A stretch of DNA of 6,328 nucleotides from Chlorobiota bacterium (GCA_013153655.1 JAADEB010000131.1:1-6328), one strand, 5' to 3'; shown: positions 1-6,328, counted from the first letter of the stretch. Made by a program: numbers and translations. Notes: a model not told the origin generated them from the sequence alone.

Positions 1-3000
1 TGGCTACACGGGGCGCCGGCACCGGGTTTGAAAACCGTGGTGGAGATGCGCGTTTCGGCCGGAAAAACACGTTTTGAAAAATATCCCGGTTTTCATTTCG
101 ACGATGAATCCAAGCGCTTCGACGCCCTAACGGAAACCCTTTTCGAGAGTCGCCTGGATGATAAGGGAGAAGCACGTATTCCCTTAAAAATCAATATTAA
201 GGATGCTCCGGGTATGTTGAATGTGCATTTGAAAACCCGTGTTTTCGAACGTGGCGGAGATTTCAGCGTCGACCGTATTACCGTTCCGTATTCGCCTTTT
301 GTGTCGTATGCGGGTCTGCGAATTCCCGAAGGCCGCGGATGGAACGGTGCGTTATATTCCGATCGCGAACAACTGATTCCCGTGGTAACGGTGGATGAAA
401 ACGGACATCCCGTTAGCCGGAGAAAATTGCATGTGGAAGTCTTTGAAATTCAGTGGCGATGGTGGTGGCAACGTACAGGTAACGAGGATTTGGGTTATTA
501 TCTGCGTTCGCGTCATGCACGCAAGATTATCGACGATTACATGTCCACGAAAAACGGCAAAGGTATTTACTCCTTGCGTTTCCCTCAGCAAACATTCGGC
601 AGGAAATTTATTCGCATAACCGATCCGGTTTCCGGTCATAGCACGGGTAAGGTTTTCTATACCGATTATCCCGGATGGTGGGACCAACCCGGGCATGGAG
701 CGCCTGGCGGTGCCGAAATGCTGACTTTTAGCACGGATAAGGATAAGTATCGCGTAGGCGAAACCGTTCATATCAAATTGCCCAAAGCACGAAAAGGAAA
801 GGCACTCATCAGCATTGAAAACGGAAACAGGGTTTTGGAAACCTTTTGGATGGATACCGAAAAGGAAAAGGATGGTGCCCGCTTTGTGATTACCGATGAT
901 ATGGCACCCAATGTTTATGTGCATATTTCCTATATCCAACCGCATGAACGCACGGACAACGACCGTCCCATTCGCCTCTACGGCATCAAAAACATCGAAG
1001 TGGAAAATCCGGATACGCATTTGGAGCCCGTCTTGGAGGTGGCGGATGAATTACGTCCCGAAACGGAAGTGACATTACGGGTGCGTGAGAAAAAGGGACG
1101 TCCCATGACCTATTCGGTATTTGTGGTGGATGAAGGTTTGCTGAGCCTGACCCGTTTTCGCACACCTGATCCATGGTCCCATTTCTTTGCCCGCGAAGCC
1201 TTGGGTGTGCGAACATATGATATGTATAAATATGTTTTAGGCGCTTTCCACGGCCGCATTGCCGGTTTGCTGGCCGTGGGCGGTGATGCCGATTTGGTTT
1301 TGGCCGGCGAAGCCAAAATAAACCGTTTTAAACCCGTGGTAAAATTTATAGGTACGTTTACGACCGGAAAAAACCAAAGCCGCACCCATCGTTTTCGCAT
1401 GCCCAATTATGTGGGCGCCGTACGTACCATGGTGGTGGCCGCATCGCCGGATAAGGTCGCCTATGGTTCGGTATCCAAAACATCGGAAGTAAAGAAACCC
1501 CTTATGGTTTTGGCCACGGCGCCGCGCGTGCTGGCTCCCGCGGAAGAAACGGAAGTGGCCGTTACCGTCTTTGCTATGAAACCGGCGGTCAAGAAAGTTA
1601 CGGTCCGGGTGAGCGGTAATGAGCTTACGGAGTGGGAGGGCGCCAGGCAACAACAGGTACGTTTCGACAAACCCGGAGAAAAAACCTTGCATTTTCGCCT
1701 GAAAGTAAAAAAACGAACCGGAGCGGCACGAATAAAAGTTACGGCACAAAGCGGCAACGAAAAAGCACGCTACGAAATAGAAATACCCGTTTCGGTACGT
1801 AATCCCCGTATCACCCGGACGCATCAAGCCGTTTTGCATAATCCCGGCGAAGTAAAAGACTGGACCTATACACCTTTCGGCCTGAAAGGTACCAATAAAA
1901 CCGTGCTGGAAGTATCGGTTATTCCGCCTATCGGCCTGGAAAATCGTTTGAATTATTTGATCACATATCCGCATGGTTGTGTCGAACAAACCGTTTCGTC
2001 CGTATTTCCCCAATTGTATTTGACACGTTTGACGGAAGTGGAACCCTTGCAGCAAGCACGGATTAAGGATCATATTTTGGCTGGCTTGGACCGCTTGAAA
2101 ACTTTCCAAACCTCCGGTGGCGGTTTTGCCTATTGGCCGGGAGGAACCAAGGCCGATGATTGGGCTACTTCCTATGCCGGACATTTTATGTTGGAAGCTC
2201 GGCGCCTCGGTTATCCGCTTCCTCCCGATATGCTGGAAAAATGGTTGCATTATCAAACTCGCCGGGCCGCCGGTTGGTCCGATAATCCGGCTTTGTCGAT
2301 CTATTTGCGCCGAAGCCGTCAAACCGCACAAGCTTACCGCCTCTTTACCCTGGCTTTGGCCGGAAAACCGGCATTGGCACCCATGAATCGCATGCGTGAA
2401 ATCGAGAGTTTGTATCCTGCGACCAAATGGTTGCTCATAGGGGCATATGCTTTGGCAGGCAAGAAAAACACGGCTCGCAGCATGATGAAGGAAACCTCCG
2501 TTCGCATGGACGGCTATCGCAACGATCCTTATACCTATGGCGACACCTCCCGCGATAATGCCATTATCCTGTATGTACTGTCATTGCTGGGAGAGGATGA
2601 CAAAGCCGCCATTTTGCTGGAACAAGTGGCCAAGGACTTGGCTTCGGATCAATGGCTTAGCACCCAGACAACAGCCTATTCCCTTATGGCCGTGGCCGCA
2701 TATGCCGGTAAGCATCCCGGCCATGGTACGGCTTTTAAATATACCCTGGACGGCAAAACCCGTTCCGTGGAATCCGGAAAATCCCTGATGCAACTTCCAC
2801 TTCCCGCACGCGCGGGACAAAGCTACCGCATAGCGGTGGAAAGCAAAACGGAGGGTCCGCTGTTCGTAAAACTCATTCAATCGGGTATCCCGCTGGAATC
2901 GCCGGACGCAGCCGAAAATAATAACCTGGAAATGAACCTGCGTTATTACGATACAAACGGCAACCCCGTGGATCCGGCCTCCATTAAGCAAGGAACCGAT

Positions 3001-3336
3001 TTTATTGCCGAAATCCGGATTACGCATCCAGGTACGCTACCGCCTTATCGAAATATGGCCTTGACCTATTTATTTCCTTCGGGTTGGGAATTAACCAATG
3101 CACGCCTGGACAATATCCGCCGTTGGAAATCCTCGCCGGCGGACTATCGCGATATCCGCGACGACCGCGTAATGACCTATTTCGACCTGCAACGTGGCGA
3201 AACCAAAACCTATCGCTTCCTTTTCCATGCCGCTTATCCCGGGCGCTACTATTTGCCTTCGGTACAATGCGAGGCCATGTATGATCATCGCATTTCGGCC
3301 TTGACCGGCGGCAAATGGGTGGAAGTGATGCCTTAA
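1..3336 (+). CDS. Bacterial alpha-2-macroglobulin family protein, C-terminal part (5' end outside window)
   Basis: This is the C-terminal 1,111 residues of a large envelope protein of the bacterial alpha-2-macroglobulin (YfhM-like) family. Such proteins are thought to trap proteases that breach the outer membrane, by covalent attachment through an internal thioester. The frame is open from base 1, and GAPAPGLK at residues 4-11 already fits a macroglobulin (MG) domain, so the TTG at 28 is not a real start. Numbering from base 1, a further MG domain begins near residue 241 (LTFSTDKDKYRVGE). VDEGLL at 376-381 is followed by the conserved RFRTPDPW stretch. The A2M domain spans about 441-490. The thioester motif GCVEQ has its Cys at residue 660 (codon 1978-1980). 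The alpha-helical thioester domain runs to about 902, and C-terminal MG-type domains end in SVQCEAMYDHRIS and a TAA stop. Related proteins are usually near 1,800-1,900 residues, so roughly 700-800 residues are missing. A signal peptide or lipobox cannot be judged. No pbpC, a frequent partner gene, follows. Family assignment is secure; trapping is inferred from the family. Confidence 0.95.
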   Translation, partial: WLHGAPAPGLKTVVEMRVSAGKTRFEKYPGFHFDDESKRFDALTETLFESRLDDKGEARIPLKINIKDAPGMLNVHLKTRVFERGGDFSVDRITVPYSPFVSYAGLRIPEGRGWNGALYSDREQLIPVVTVDENGHPVSRRKLHVEVFEIQWRWWWQRTGNEDLGYYLRSRHARKIIDDYMSTKNGKGIYSLRFPQQTFGRKFIRITDPVSGHSTGKVFYTDYPGWWDQPGHGAPGGAEMLTFSTDKDKYRVGETVHIKLPKARKGKALISIENGNRVLETFWMDTEKEKDGARFVITDDMAPNVYVHISYIQPHERTDNDRPIRLYGIKNIEVENPDTHLEPVLEVADELRPETEVTLRVREKKGRPMTYSVFVVDEGLLSLTRFRTPDPWSHFFAREALGVRTYDMYKYVLGAFHGRIAGLLAVGGDADLVLAGEAKINRFKPVVKFIGTFTTGKNQSRTHRFRMPNYVGAVRTMVVAASPDKVAYGSVSKTSEVKKPLMVLATAPRVLAPAEETEVAVTVFAMKPAVKKVTVRVSGNELTEWEGARQQQVRFDKPGEKTLHFRLKVKKRTGAARIKVTAQSGNEKARYEIEIPVSVRNPRITRTHQAVLHNPGEVKDWTYTPFGLKGTNKTVLEVSVIPPIGLENRLNYLITYPHGCVEQTVSSVFPQLYLTRLTEVEPLQQARIKDHILAGLDRLKTFQTSGGGFAYWPGGTKADDWATSYAGHFMLEARRLGYPLPPDMLEKWLHYQTRRAAGWSDNPALSIYLRRSRQTAQAYRLFTLALAGKPALAPMNRMREIESLYPATKWLLIGAYALAGKKNTARSMMKETSVRMDGYRNDPYTYGDTSRDNAIILYVLSLLGEDDKAAILLEQVAKDLASDQWLSTQTTAYSLMAVAAYAGKHPGHGTAFKYTLDGKTRSVESGKSLMQLPLPARAGQSYRIAVESKTEGPLFVKLIQSGIPLESPDAAENNNLEMNLRYYDTNGNPVDPASIKQGTDFIAEIRITHPGTLPPYRNMALTYLFPSGWELTNARLDNIRRWKSSPADYRDIRDDRVMTYFDLQRGETKTYRFLFHAAYPGRYYLPSVQCEAMYDHRISALTGGKWVEVMP

Positions 3337-3376
3337 ATCTTCGCGGAGGGTCTGCAAAACATGCCAAAACCATGGG

Positions 3377-3420
3377 AAATTCTTGCGAAAAGACCTTTTC
3401 GTAAGAATTTTCTTTATGCT
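3377..3420 (+). terminator. Rho-independent terminator after the alpha-2-macroglobulin gene
   Basis: A 15-base-pair stem (3377-3391 with 3396-3410, one G-T wobble) closes a four-base loop, GACC. It is followed by a T-rich run (TTTTCTTTATGCTTATTTTT). It starts about 40 bases after the alpha-2-macroglobulin stop codon, so it should end that transcript and separate it from the downstream genes. The stem is AT-rich at its base, which lowers its stability, but its length and the T tract make the call strong. Confidence 0.85.
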
Positions 3421-3481
3421 TATTTTTCTTATTTTCAATGGTTTAATTAAAATCTATTCCGAAAATATCCATTCGTAAGGA

Positions 3482-3524
3482 TTTGTGTTTTTCCGTCTTG
3501 AAATTTGAAGAGGAAAAACACGAA
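3482..3524 (+). promoter_or_regulatory. Stem-loop covering the ribosome-binding region of the GIY-YIG gene
   Basis: GTGTTTTTCC at 3485-3494 is the perfect reverse complement of GGAAAAACAC at 3512-3521. The pairing extends inward, past one bulged G (3495), by TCTT (3496-3499) with AAGA (3508-3511), leaving the eight-base loop GAAATTTG. It extends outward by one T-G and two T-A pairs, giving about 17 pairs in all. The 3' arm contains AAGAGG (3508-3513), the only purine-rich element suitably placed before the ATG at 3526, and the helix ends within two bases of that codon. No T tract follows, so it is not a plus-strand terminator. A translational control hairpin is the likeliest reading; a remnant of a small inverted-repeat element is an alternative. 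Confidence 0.6.
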
Positions 3525-3525
3525 A

Positions 3526-3798
3526 ATGTATTACACCTACATTGTTTACAGTCCCCGGCACGACCGTTTTCTGATCGGTGTGACCACGCATATGGAACGC
3601 CGTAAAAAAATATTGTGTCATATGCTGGAAGACTGTAAATGGGTCTATTACGAAGCTTTCGACAGCAGCCGCGAAGCCATTTTGAGGGAAAACGAATGGC
3701 TCACCTGGTCCAAAACGATGATAAGGGAAATGGTGGACCAAAACAATCCCATGTGGGTGGACCTTATTTCTCCCGGTCATAATAAGGATAATACTTAA
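3526..3798 (+). CDS. Small GIY-YIG nuclease-family protein, possibly catalytically degenerate
   Basis: A 90-residue protein of the stand-alone GIY-YIG family (COG2827/UPF0213-like), whose domain is a metal-dependent DNA endonuclease fold; the cellular role of these short members is largely unknown. The start is set at the ATG because MYYTYIVYS is the usual family N-terminus; the in-frame TTG at 3505 would add seven residues that fit nothing and lie inside a hairpin. Visible features are the first motif (YTYIV, residues 3-7), an altered second motif FLIG (15-18) where the family normally has a Tyr (YIG or YTG), the basic ERR (24-26) carrying the expected catalytic Arg, LRENEWL (53-59) carrying the expected catalytic Glu, and the family-typical end NPMWVDL. 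Between ERR and WVYYE there are only about 12 residues; relatives have roughly ten more, including an EHN/EHK motif. Membership is clear from both ends of the domain. Whether the protein cuts DNA is doubtful. It stands alone between a terminator and the fibre cluster. Confidence 0.8.
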   Translation: MYYTYIVYSPRHDRFLIGVTTHMERRKKILCHMLEDCKWVYYEAFDSSREAILRENEWLTWSKTMIREMVDQNNPMWVDLISPGHNKDNT

Positions 3799-3865
3799 TG
3801 ATTGAAAAACAAATACATATGGTTGCTTCAAATAAATCCCGAACAAAACCTAAAACCGTCCTAAT

Positions 3866-5425
3866 ATGAAAACCGCAAAAAAACATGACATGAAATCGAA
3901 AGCCTTCCGGGGCCGGTTGAAACAAACCGTGCTGATGTTTTTGTTGGTCGTCGCGCTTCCGGCGTCCGGTCAAAACGGATTTCTCTATAAAATCCTGTTA
4001 TCCGACGGGGGGACGCCATTGGTGCATCAAAATGTGATGTTGGACATAGCCATTAAGGATAATCAAAACAATGTCCTCTATGAAGAAACCCACAGCCTCA
4101 CCACCGACGAGCATGGTATGGCCGCCATGGAAATCGGTGGGGGAAATGTGGTGTCGGGACAGTTTGACGCCTTGGATTGGAGCCGGCCATATAGCCTTTC
4201 CGTGTCGCTCAGTACCGACGGCGGTCAGCATTACCGCTTGGCCGAAACCTCGCCGCTCTATTTTGTGCCGTACGCCAAATTTGCCGCTTCGGGCGGAAAC
4301 GTGCGGCGCCTTAATGACCTCTTGGATGCCAAATCCGACAGCGACGGCACGGAAGACGGATCGTCCCTGTTTGTGGGTATGGATGCCGGCCTCCACGACG
4401 ACGGTAGCGACAACCGGTGTATCGGCATCGGCTATATGAACCTCTACCATAATACTACGGGTCAAGCCAATATTTCCTTGGGACACCAAGCCATGTATGC
4501 CAATACCACCGGACACGATAATGTGGCCATCGGAAATGCCGCCATGCATGAAGGCGACCGGGCCAACAACAACATTTGTATCGGCACCGAAACCATGTAT
4601 GCCGTTACCAGCGGGTTTTCCAATGTGGCCATCGGCTACAAAAGCTTGCGCAACAACGAAACCGGCACCGAAAACGTGGCCATCGGCCAAGGCACCATGT
4701 TTGCCAACAGCGGCGGACACCAAAGCGTGGCCATAGGCTCGGGCGCCTTGAATGCCAATACCGACCAAACCGCCACGGGCAATACGGCCGTGGGCTATCG
4801 TAGCATGTACACCAACACCACGGGTTTTGCCAACACGGCCTTGGGCTACAAAGCCTTCTACACCGGCAATGATTATTCCAATTCCATGGCCTTGGGCAAC
4901 GAAGCCGCCGTTACCGCCTCCAATCAGGTGCGTATCGGTGATTACAATGTAAGTAGCATCGGCGGATATGCCGCTTGGAGCAATGTGTCGGACGGGAGGT
5001 TCAAGAAAGATGTGCGCGAGAATGTTCCCGGCTTGGCATTGGTCATGCGTTTGCGTCCCGTTACTTATCACTTGGATTTGGAGGCTATCCGTGGTTTTTT
5101 GAAAAATAAAGGAATCCCGGCATCCGGATTCAATGTAGATAAAGCCGGCGAGTTGCAAACCGGATTTATCGCACAGGAAGTGGAACGGGCCTCCCAGGCC
5201 TTGCACTACGATTTTCATGCCGTGGACAAACCGAAAAACGACGGTGATTTCTACGCCTTGCGCTATGCCGAATTTGTGCCTGTGTTGGTCCGATCCATTC
5301 AGGAACAACAAGAAATCATGGAAGCACAAAACAGGCGCATTCGGGATTTGGAACAAAAGAACCGCGACCTGGAAGCACGCCTGCAACACCTTGAAAACGA
5401 ATTACGAAACATATCTCAACATTAA
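3866..5425 (+). CDS. Secreted fibre protein with YadA-head-like repeats and S74 self-cleaving chaperone domain
   Basis: A 519-residue exported fibre protein. A Sec signal peptide (hydrophobic core about 21-33) is probably cut at ASG|Q (35/36); an in-frame ATG at 3890 (Met9) would give a more normal short n-region and is a possible start. Residues 36-143 form a domain beginning GFLYKILLSDGG and ending VPYAKFAASGG, also found in the paralogue at 5934. A linker (LNDLLDAKSDSDG) leads to glycine- and asparagine-rich repeats of 17 residues (about 166-357), which resemble YadA-type trimeric beta-roll heads. The C-terminus is an S74 intramolecular chaperone domain: SDGRFK with Ser375 and Lys380 in the spacing used for self-cleavage in phage endosialidases, GFIAQEVE at 433-440, YAEFVPVLVRSI at 467-478, then a coiled coil (about 477-515). 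Such domains trimerise the fibre, then cleave themselves off. There is no T9SS sorting domain, so the route to the surface is unclear. The stop lies 10 bases before the next ATG, suggesting an operon. A phage tail fibre is unlikely, given the signal peptide and the neighbours. Confidence 0.9.
   Translation: MKTAKKHDMKSKAFRGRLKQTVLMFLLVVALPASGQNGFLYKILLSDGGTPLVHQNVMLDIAIKDNQNNVLYEETHSLTTDEHGMAAMEIGGGNVVSGQFDALDWSRPYSLSVSLSTDGGQHYRLAETSPLYFVPYAKFAASGGNVRRLNDLLDAKSDSDGTEDGSSLFVGMDAGLHDDGSDNRCIGIGYMNLYHNTTGQANISLGHQAMYANTTGHDNVAIGNAAMHEGDRANNNICIGTETMYAVTSGFSNVAIGYKSLRNNETGTENVAIGQGTMFANSGGHQSVAIGSGALNANTDQTATGNTAVGYRSMYTNTTGFANTALGYKAFYTGNDYSNSMALGNEAAVTASNQVRIGDYNVSSIGGYAAWSNVSDGRFKKDVRENVPGLALVMRLRPVTYHLDLEAIRGFLKNKGIPASGFNVDKAGELQTGFIAQEVERASQALHYDFHAVDKPKNDGDFYALRYAEFVPVLVRSIQEQQEIMEAQNRRIRDLEQKNRDLEARLQHLENELRNISQH
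4421..4927 (+). repeat. In-gene 51-base tandem repeats encoding 17-residue beta-roll units
   Basis: Nine consecutive units fill residues 186-354 of the fibre gene together with a shorter last one. Units start at residues 186, 203, 220, 237, 254, 271, 288, 307 and 324. All are 17 residues except the one at 288, which has 19 (two extra residues, in the DQTATGN stretch). A final 14-residue unit starts at 341. The consensus is roughly xAIGxxAMxxNTTGxxN. At DNA level the octamer GTGGCCAT recurs at 4523, 4625, 4676 and 4727, exactly 51 or 102 bases apart. A degenerate unit precedes the array (residues 167-185). The two odd-length units mark where the register changes. Confidence 0.9.
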
Positions 5426-5435
5426 ACATACAGCT

Positions 5436-5915
5436 ATGAAAAAACTTCTTTTGATCACCATTTTGGTATTTCCCTTCCTGCTTTCGGCACAAACGGAAAT
5501 ACGCAAAAGTTCGCTGGCACCCGTAGGGGGAACCGTAAGCAGCGGAAACCTCGCTATGATCCATGCCGGTGGCGAATTGGCCAACCGGGAAACCGGCAGC
5601 GGAACGCTCCATTTGTCCGAAGGTTTTATCGGACCCGATTTGGCGGCCATAATGGACGTGGAGGATTATACCCGTTTGGAGGGCGTACGCATTTATCCCA
5701 ATCCCGTCCGGGATTTTCTGCGTATCGGATTGCCGGACGACGGCGCCTACGAAATCCACCTCTATGCTCTCAACGGAAAGGAAATTTATCGAACCCAAAC
5801 CAACGGAAATGCCTACAAAATGGATATGCGCCGCTTGGAGCCGGGTATGTATTTGCTGGTGGTTATCGACAGGGAAAATCATTCCTACACGTCTTACAAG
5901 ATTCAAAAACAATGA
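5436..5915 (+). CDS. Small secreted protein with T9SS type A C-terminal sorting domain
   Basis: A 159-residue protein exported by Sec and then, by its C-terminal signal, across the outer membrane by the type IX secretion system. The start is the ATG at 5436, because it gives a clean signal peptide (MKKLLLITILVFPFLLSA, cut before Gln19); the frame is open further upstream but only inside the fibre gene. Residues 19-66 form a short module (PVGGTVSSGNL to LSEGFIGP) like the beta module that opens many Bacteroidota secreted proteins with a GGxxxxxNLxxxxxxGE to LxxGF pattern. Residues 84-159 are the Por_Secre_tail type sorting domain: IYPNP (Tyr87), the LYALNGKEIY strand, LEPGMYLLVV (Gly137) and a closing YKIQKQ. 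Little else fits between module and tail, so this is close to a minimal T9SS cargo. It lies 10 bases after one S74 fibre gene and 18 bases before another, implying co-transcription. A role as surface anchor, cap or partner of the fibres is an inference from position only. Confidence 0.88.
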   Translation: MKKLLLITILVFPFLLSAQTEIRKSSLAPVGGTVSSGNLAMIHAGGELANRETGSGTLHLSEGFIGPDLAAIMDVEDYTRLEGVRIYPNPVRDFLRIGLPDDGAYEIHLYALNGKEIYRTQTNGNAYKMDMRRLEPGMYLLVVIDRENHSYTSYKIQKQ

Positions 5916-5933
5916 TTTAACTAATTAAAAATC

Positions 5934-6328
5934 ATGAAAAAAATATTTTTCCTGCTAAGCTTTGTTCTCTTTCTCTGGACCGCTTCGGCACAAACGGGAT
6001 TTAATTACAAAATCCTGTTGGCCGACGGCGGGAATACCTTGGCCAATCACAATGTGATTGTCAAAATAGCCATAAAGGACGGATACGGTAACATTGTCTA
6101 TGCCGAAACCCACAACCTGACCACCGACAGTAACGGAATCGCCAGCATGGAAATCGGTGCCGGGACGGTGGATTCGGGCAATTTCGATCAAATCGATTGG
6201 TCTTCCCATTATGATTTAAATGTACGCATAAGCACCGACGGCGGGCAAACCTATACCTTGAACGAAACCACGCCATTGCGTTACGTGCCGTACGCCAAAT
6301 ACGCCGCTACGGGCGGAGATGTGCACGG
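5934..6328 (+). CDS. Second fibre-type protein, paralogue of the 3866-5425 gene (3' end outside window)
   Basis: The first 131 residues of a gene that runs off the window. The ATG at 5934 gives a short, textbook signal peptide (MKKIFFLLSFVLFLWTASA, cut before Gln20). The mature part starts QTGFNYKILLADGG and aligns without gaps to residues 35-143 of the upstream S74 fibre. Counting by eye, about 68 of 112 positions are identical (near 60%), including IAIKD, ETH.LTTD, MEIG, ISTDGGQ.Y and VPYAK.AA.GG. The stretch gtgccgtacgccaaat (6285-6300) is also identical in DNA to 4265-4280. The rest of the protein is not visible; by homology it should continue into repeats and an S74 domain, but this is a prediction. 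It begins 18 bases after the T9SS-sorted gene with no terminator between, so it probably belongs to the same transcript. Confidence 0.85.
   Translation, partial: MKKIFFLLSFVLFLWTASAQTGFNYKILLADGGNTLANHNVIVKIAIKDGYGNIVYAETHNLTTDSNGIASMEIGAGTVDSGNFDQIDWSSHYDLNVRISTDGGQTYTLNETTPLRYVPYAKYAATGGDVH

Noticed and set aside
28..30. TTG as start of the alpha-2-macroglobulin gene
   Set aside because: The frame is open to base 1 and the codons before it encode GAPAPG, which fits the family. The protein would also lack its signal peptide and several domains, so the gene is simply cut by the window edge.
1237..2331. Open frame of 364 codons on the minus strand inside the alpha-2-macroglobulin gene
   Set aside because: It lies opposite strongly conserved A2M and thioester-domain coding sequence, has low-complexity content and no credible start context.
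3505..3507. TTG as start of the GIY-YIG gene
   Set aside because: It lies in the loop of the stem-loop, adds a lysine-rich heptapeptide foreign to the family, and has no ribosome-binding site; the ATG at 3526 matches the family N-terminus.
3485..3521. Second hairpin in the gap as a terminator
   Set aside because: No T-rich tract follows on the plus strand (GAAAATG comes next), and there is no T tract after it in the minus direction.
3818..3825. TATGGTTG as a Bacteroidota -7 box (TAnnTTTG) before the fibre operon
   Set aside because: It has one mismatch, and no TTTG-like -33 element is found at the right distance; the nearest TTG is only 13 bases away. A promoter for the cluster probably lies in 3799-3865 or further upstream, but cannot be placed.
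3998..5389. Open frame of 463 codons on the minus strand opposite the fibre gene
   Set aside because: The plus strand encodes recognisable signal peptide, repeats and S74 domain. The 51-base repeat is a multiple of three, so an antisense frame that is open in one unit stays open through the array; the translation resembles no family.
3866..5425. Prophage tail-fibre locus, suggested by the S74 domain
   Set aside because: The protein has a Sec signal peptide and sits with a T9SS-sorted protein and a paralogue. No tail, capsid, lysis or integrase genes are visible, and S74 domains are common in non-phage Bacteroidota surface proteins.

Overview
The window comes from a member of the Bacteroidota. 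The evidence is a type IX secretion (T9SS) C-terminal sorting domain (gene 4), an N-terminal domain and S74 fibre architecture common in that phylum, weak or absent Shine-Dalgarno sequences, and a type of alpha-2-macroglobulin often found there. The genus cannot be fixed from the sequence. All five genes lie on the plus strand.

Layout. (1) Positions 1-3336 hold the C-terminal 1,111 residues of a thioester-containing bacterial alpha-2-macroglobulin; its 5' end lies outside the window. (2) Positions 3337-3525 are a 189-base non-coding gap. It holds a strong Rho-independent terminator (3377-3420) and then a second, separate stem-loop (3482-3524) that ends one base before the next gene's AAA-ATG. 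(3) Positions 3526-3798 encode a compact, degenerate-looking GIY-YIG protein. (4) From 3866 to the end of the window runs a tight gene cluster: a 519-residue secreted fibre with YadA-head-like 17-residue repeats and an S74 self-cleaving chaperone domain; 10 bases later a 159-residue T9SS-sorted protein; 18 bases later a second fibre gene, cut off by the window end, whose N-terminal domain is an ungapped paralogue of the first.

How the genes may work together. The alpha-2-macroglobulin is probably an envelope defence protein that traps proteases, closed off by its own terminator. The last three genes look like one operon in which S74 trimeric fibres alternate with a small T9SS cargo protein. 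No phage structural genes are visible, so the S74 fibres are more likely cell-surface or secreted structures than virion tail fibres. The fibres carry Sec signal peptides; the complete one lacks a T9SS sorting domain, while the small protein between them has one. Division of labour between them is an inference.

The most notable items are the alternating fibre/T9SS/fibre cassette, the intact S74 autocleavage motif in a Sec-exported fibre, the hairpin that buries the only plausible ribosome-binding site of the GIY-YIG gene, and the erosion of that protein's nuclease motif.
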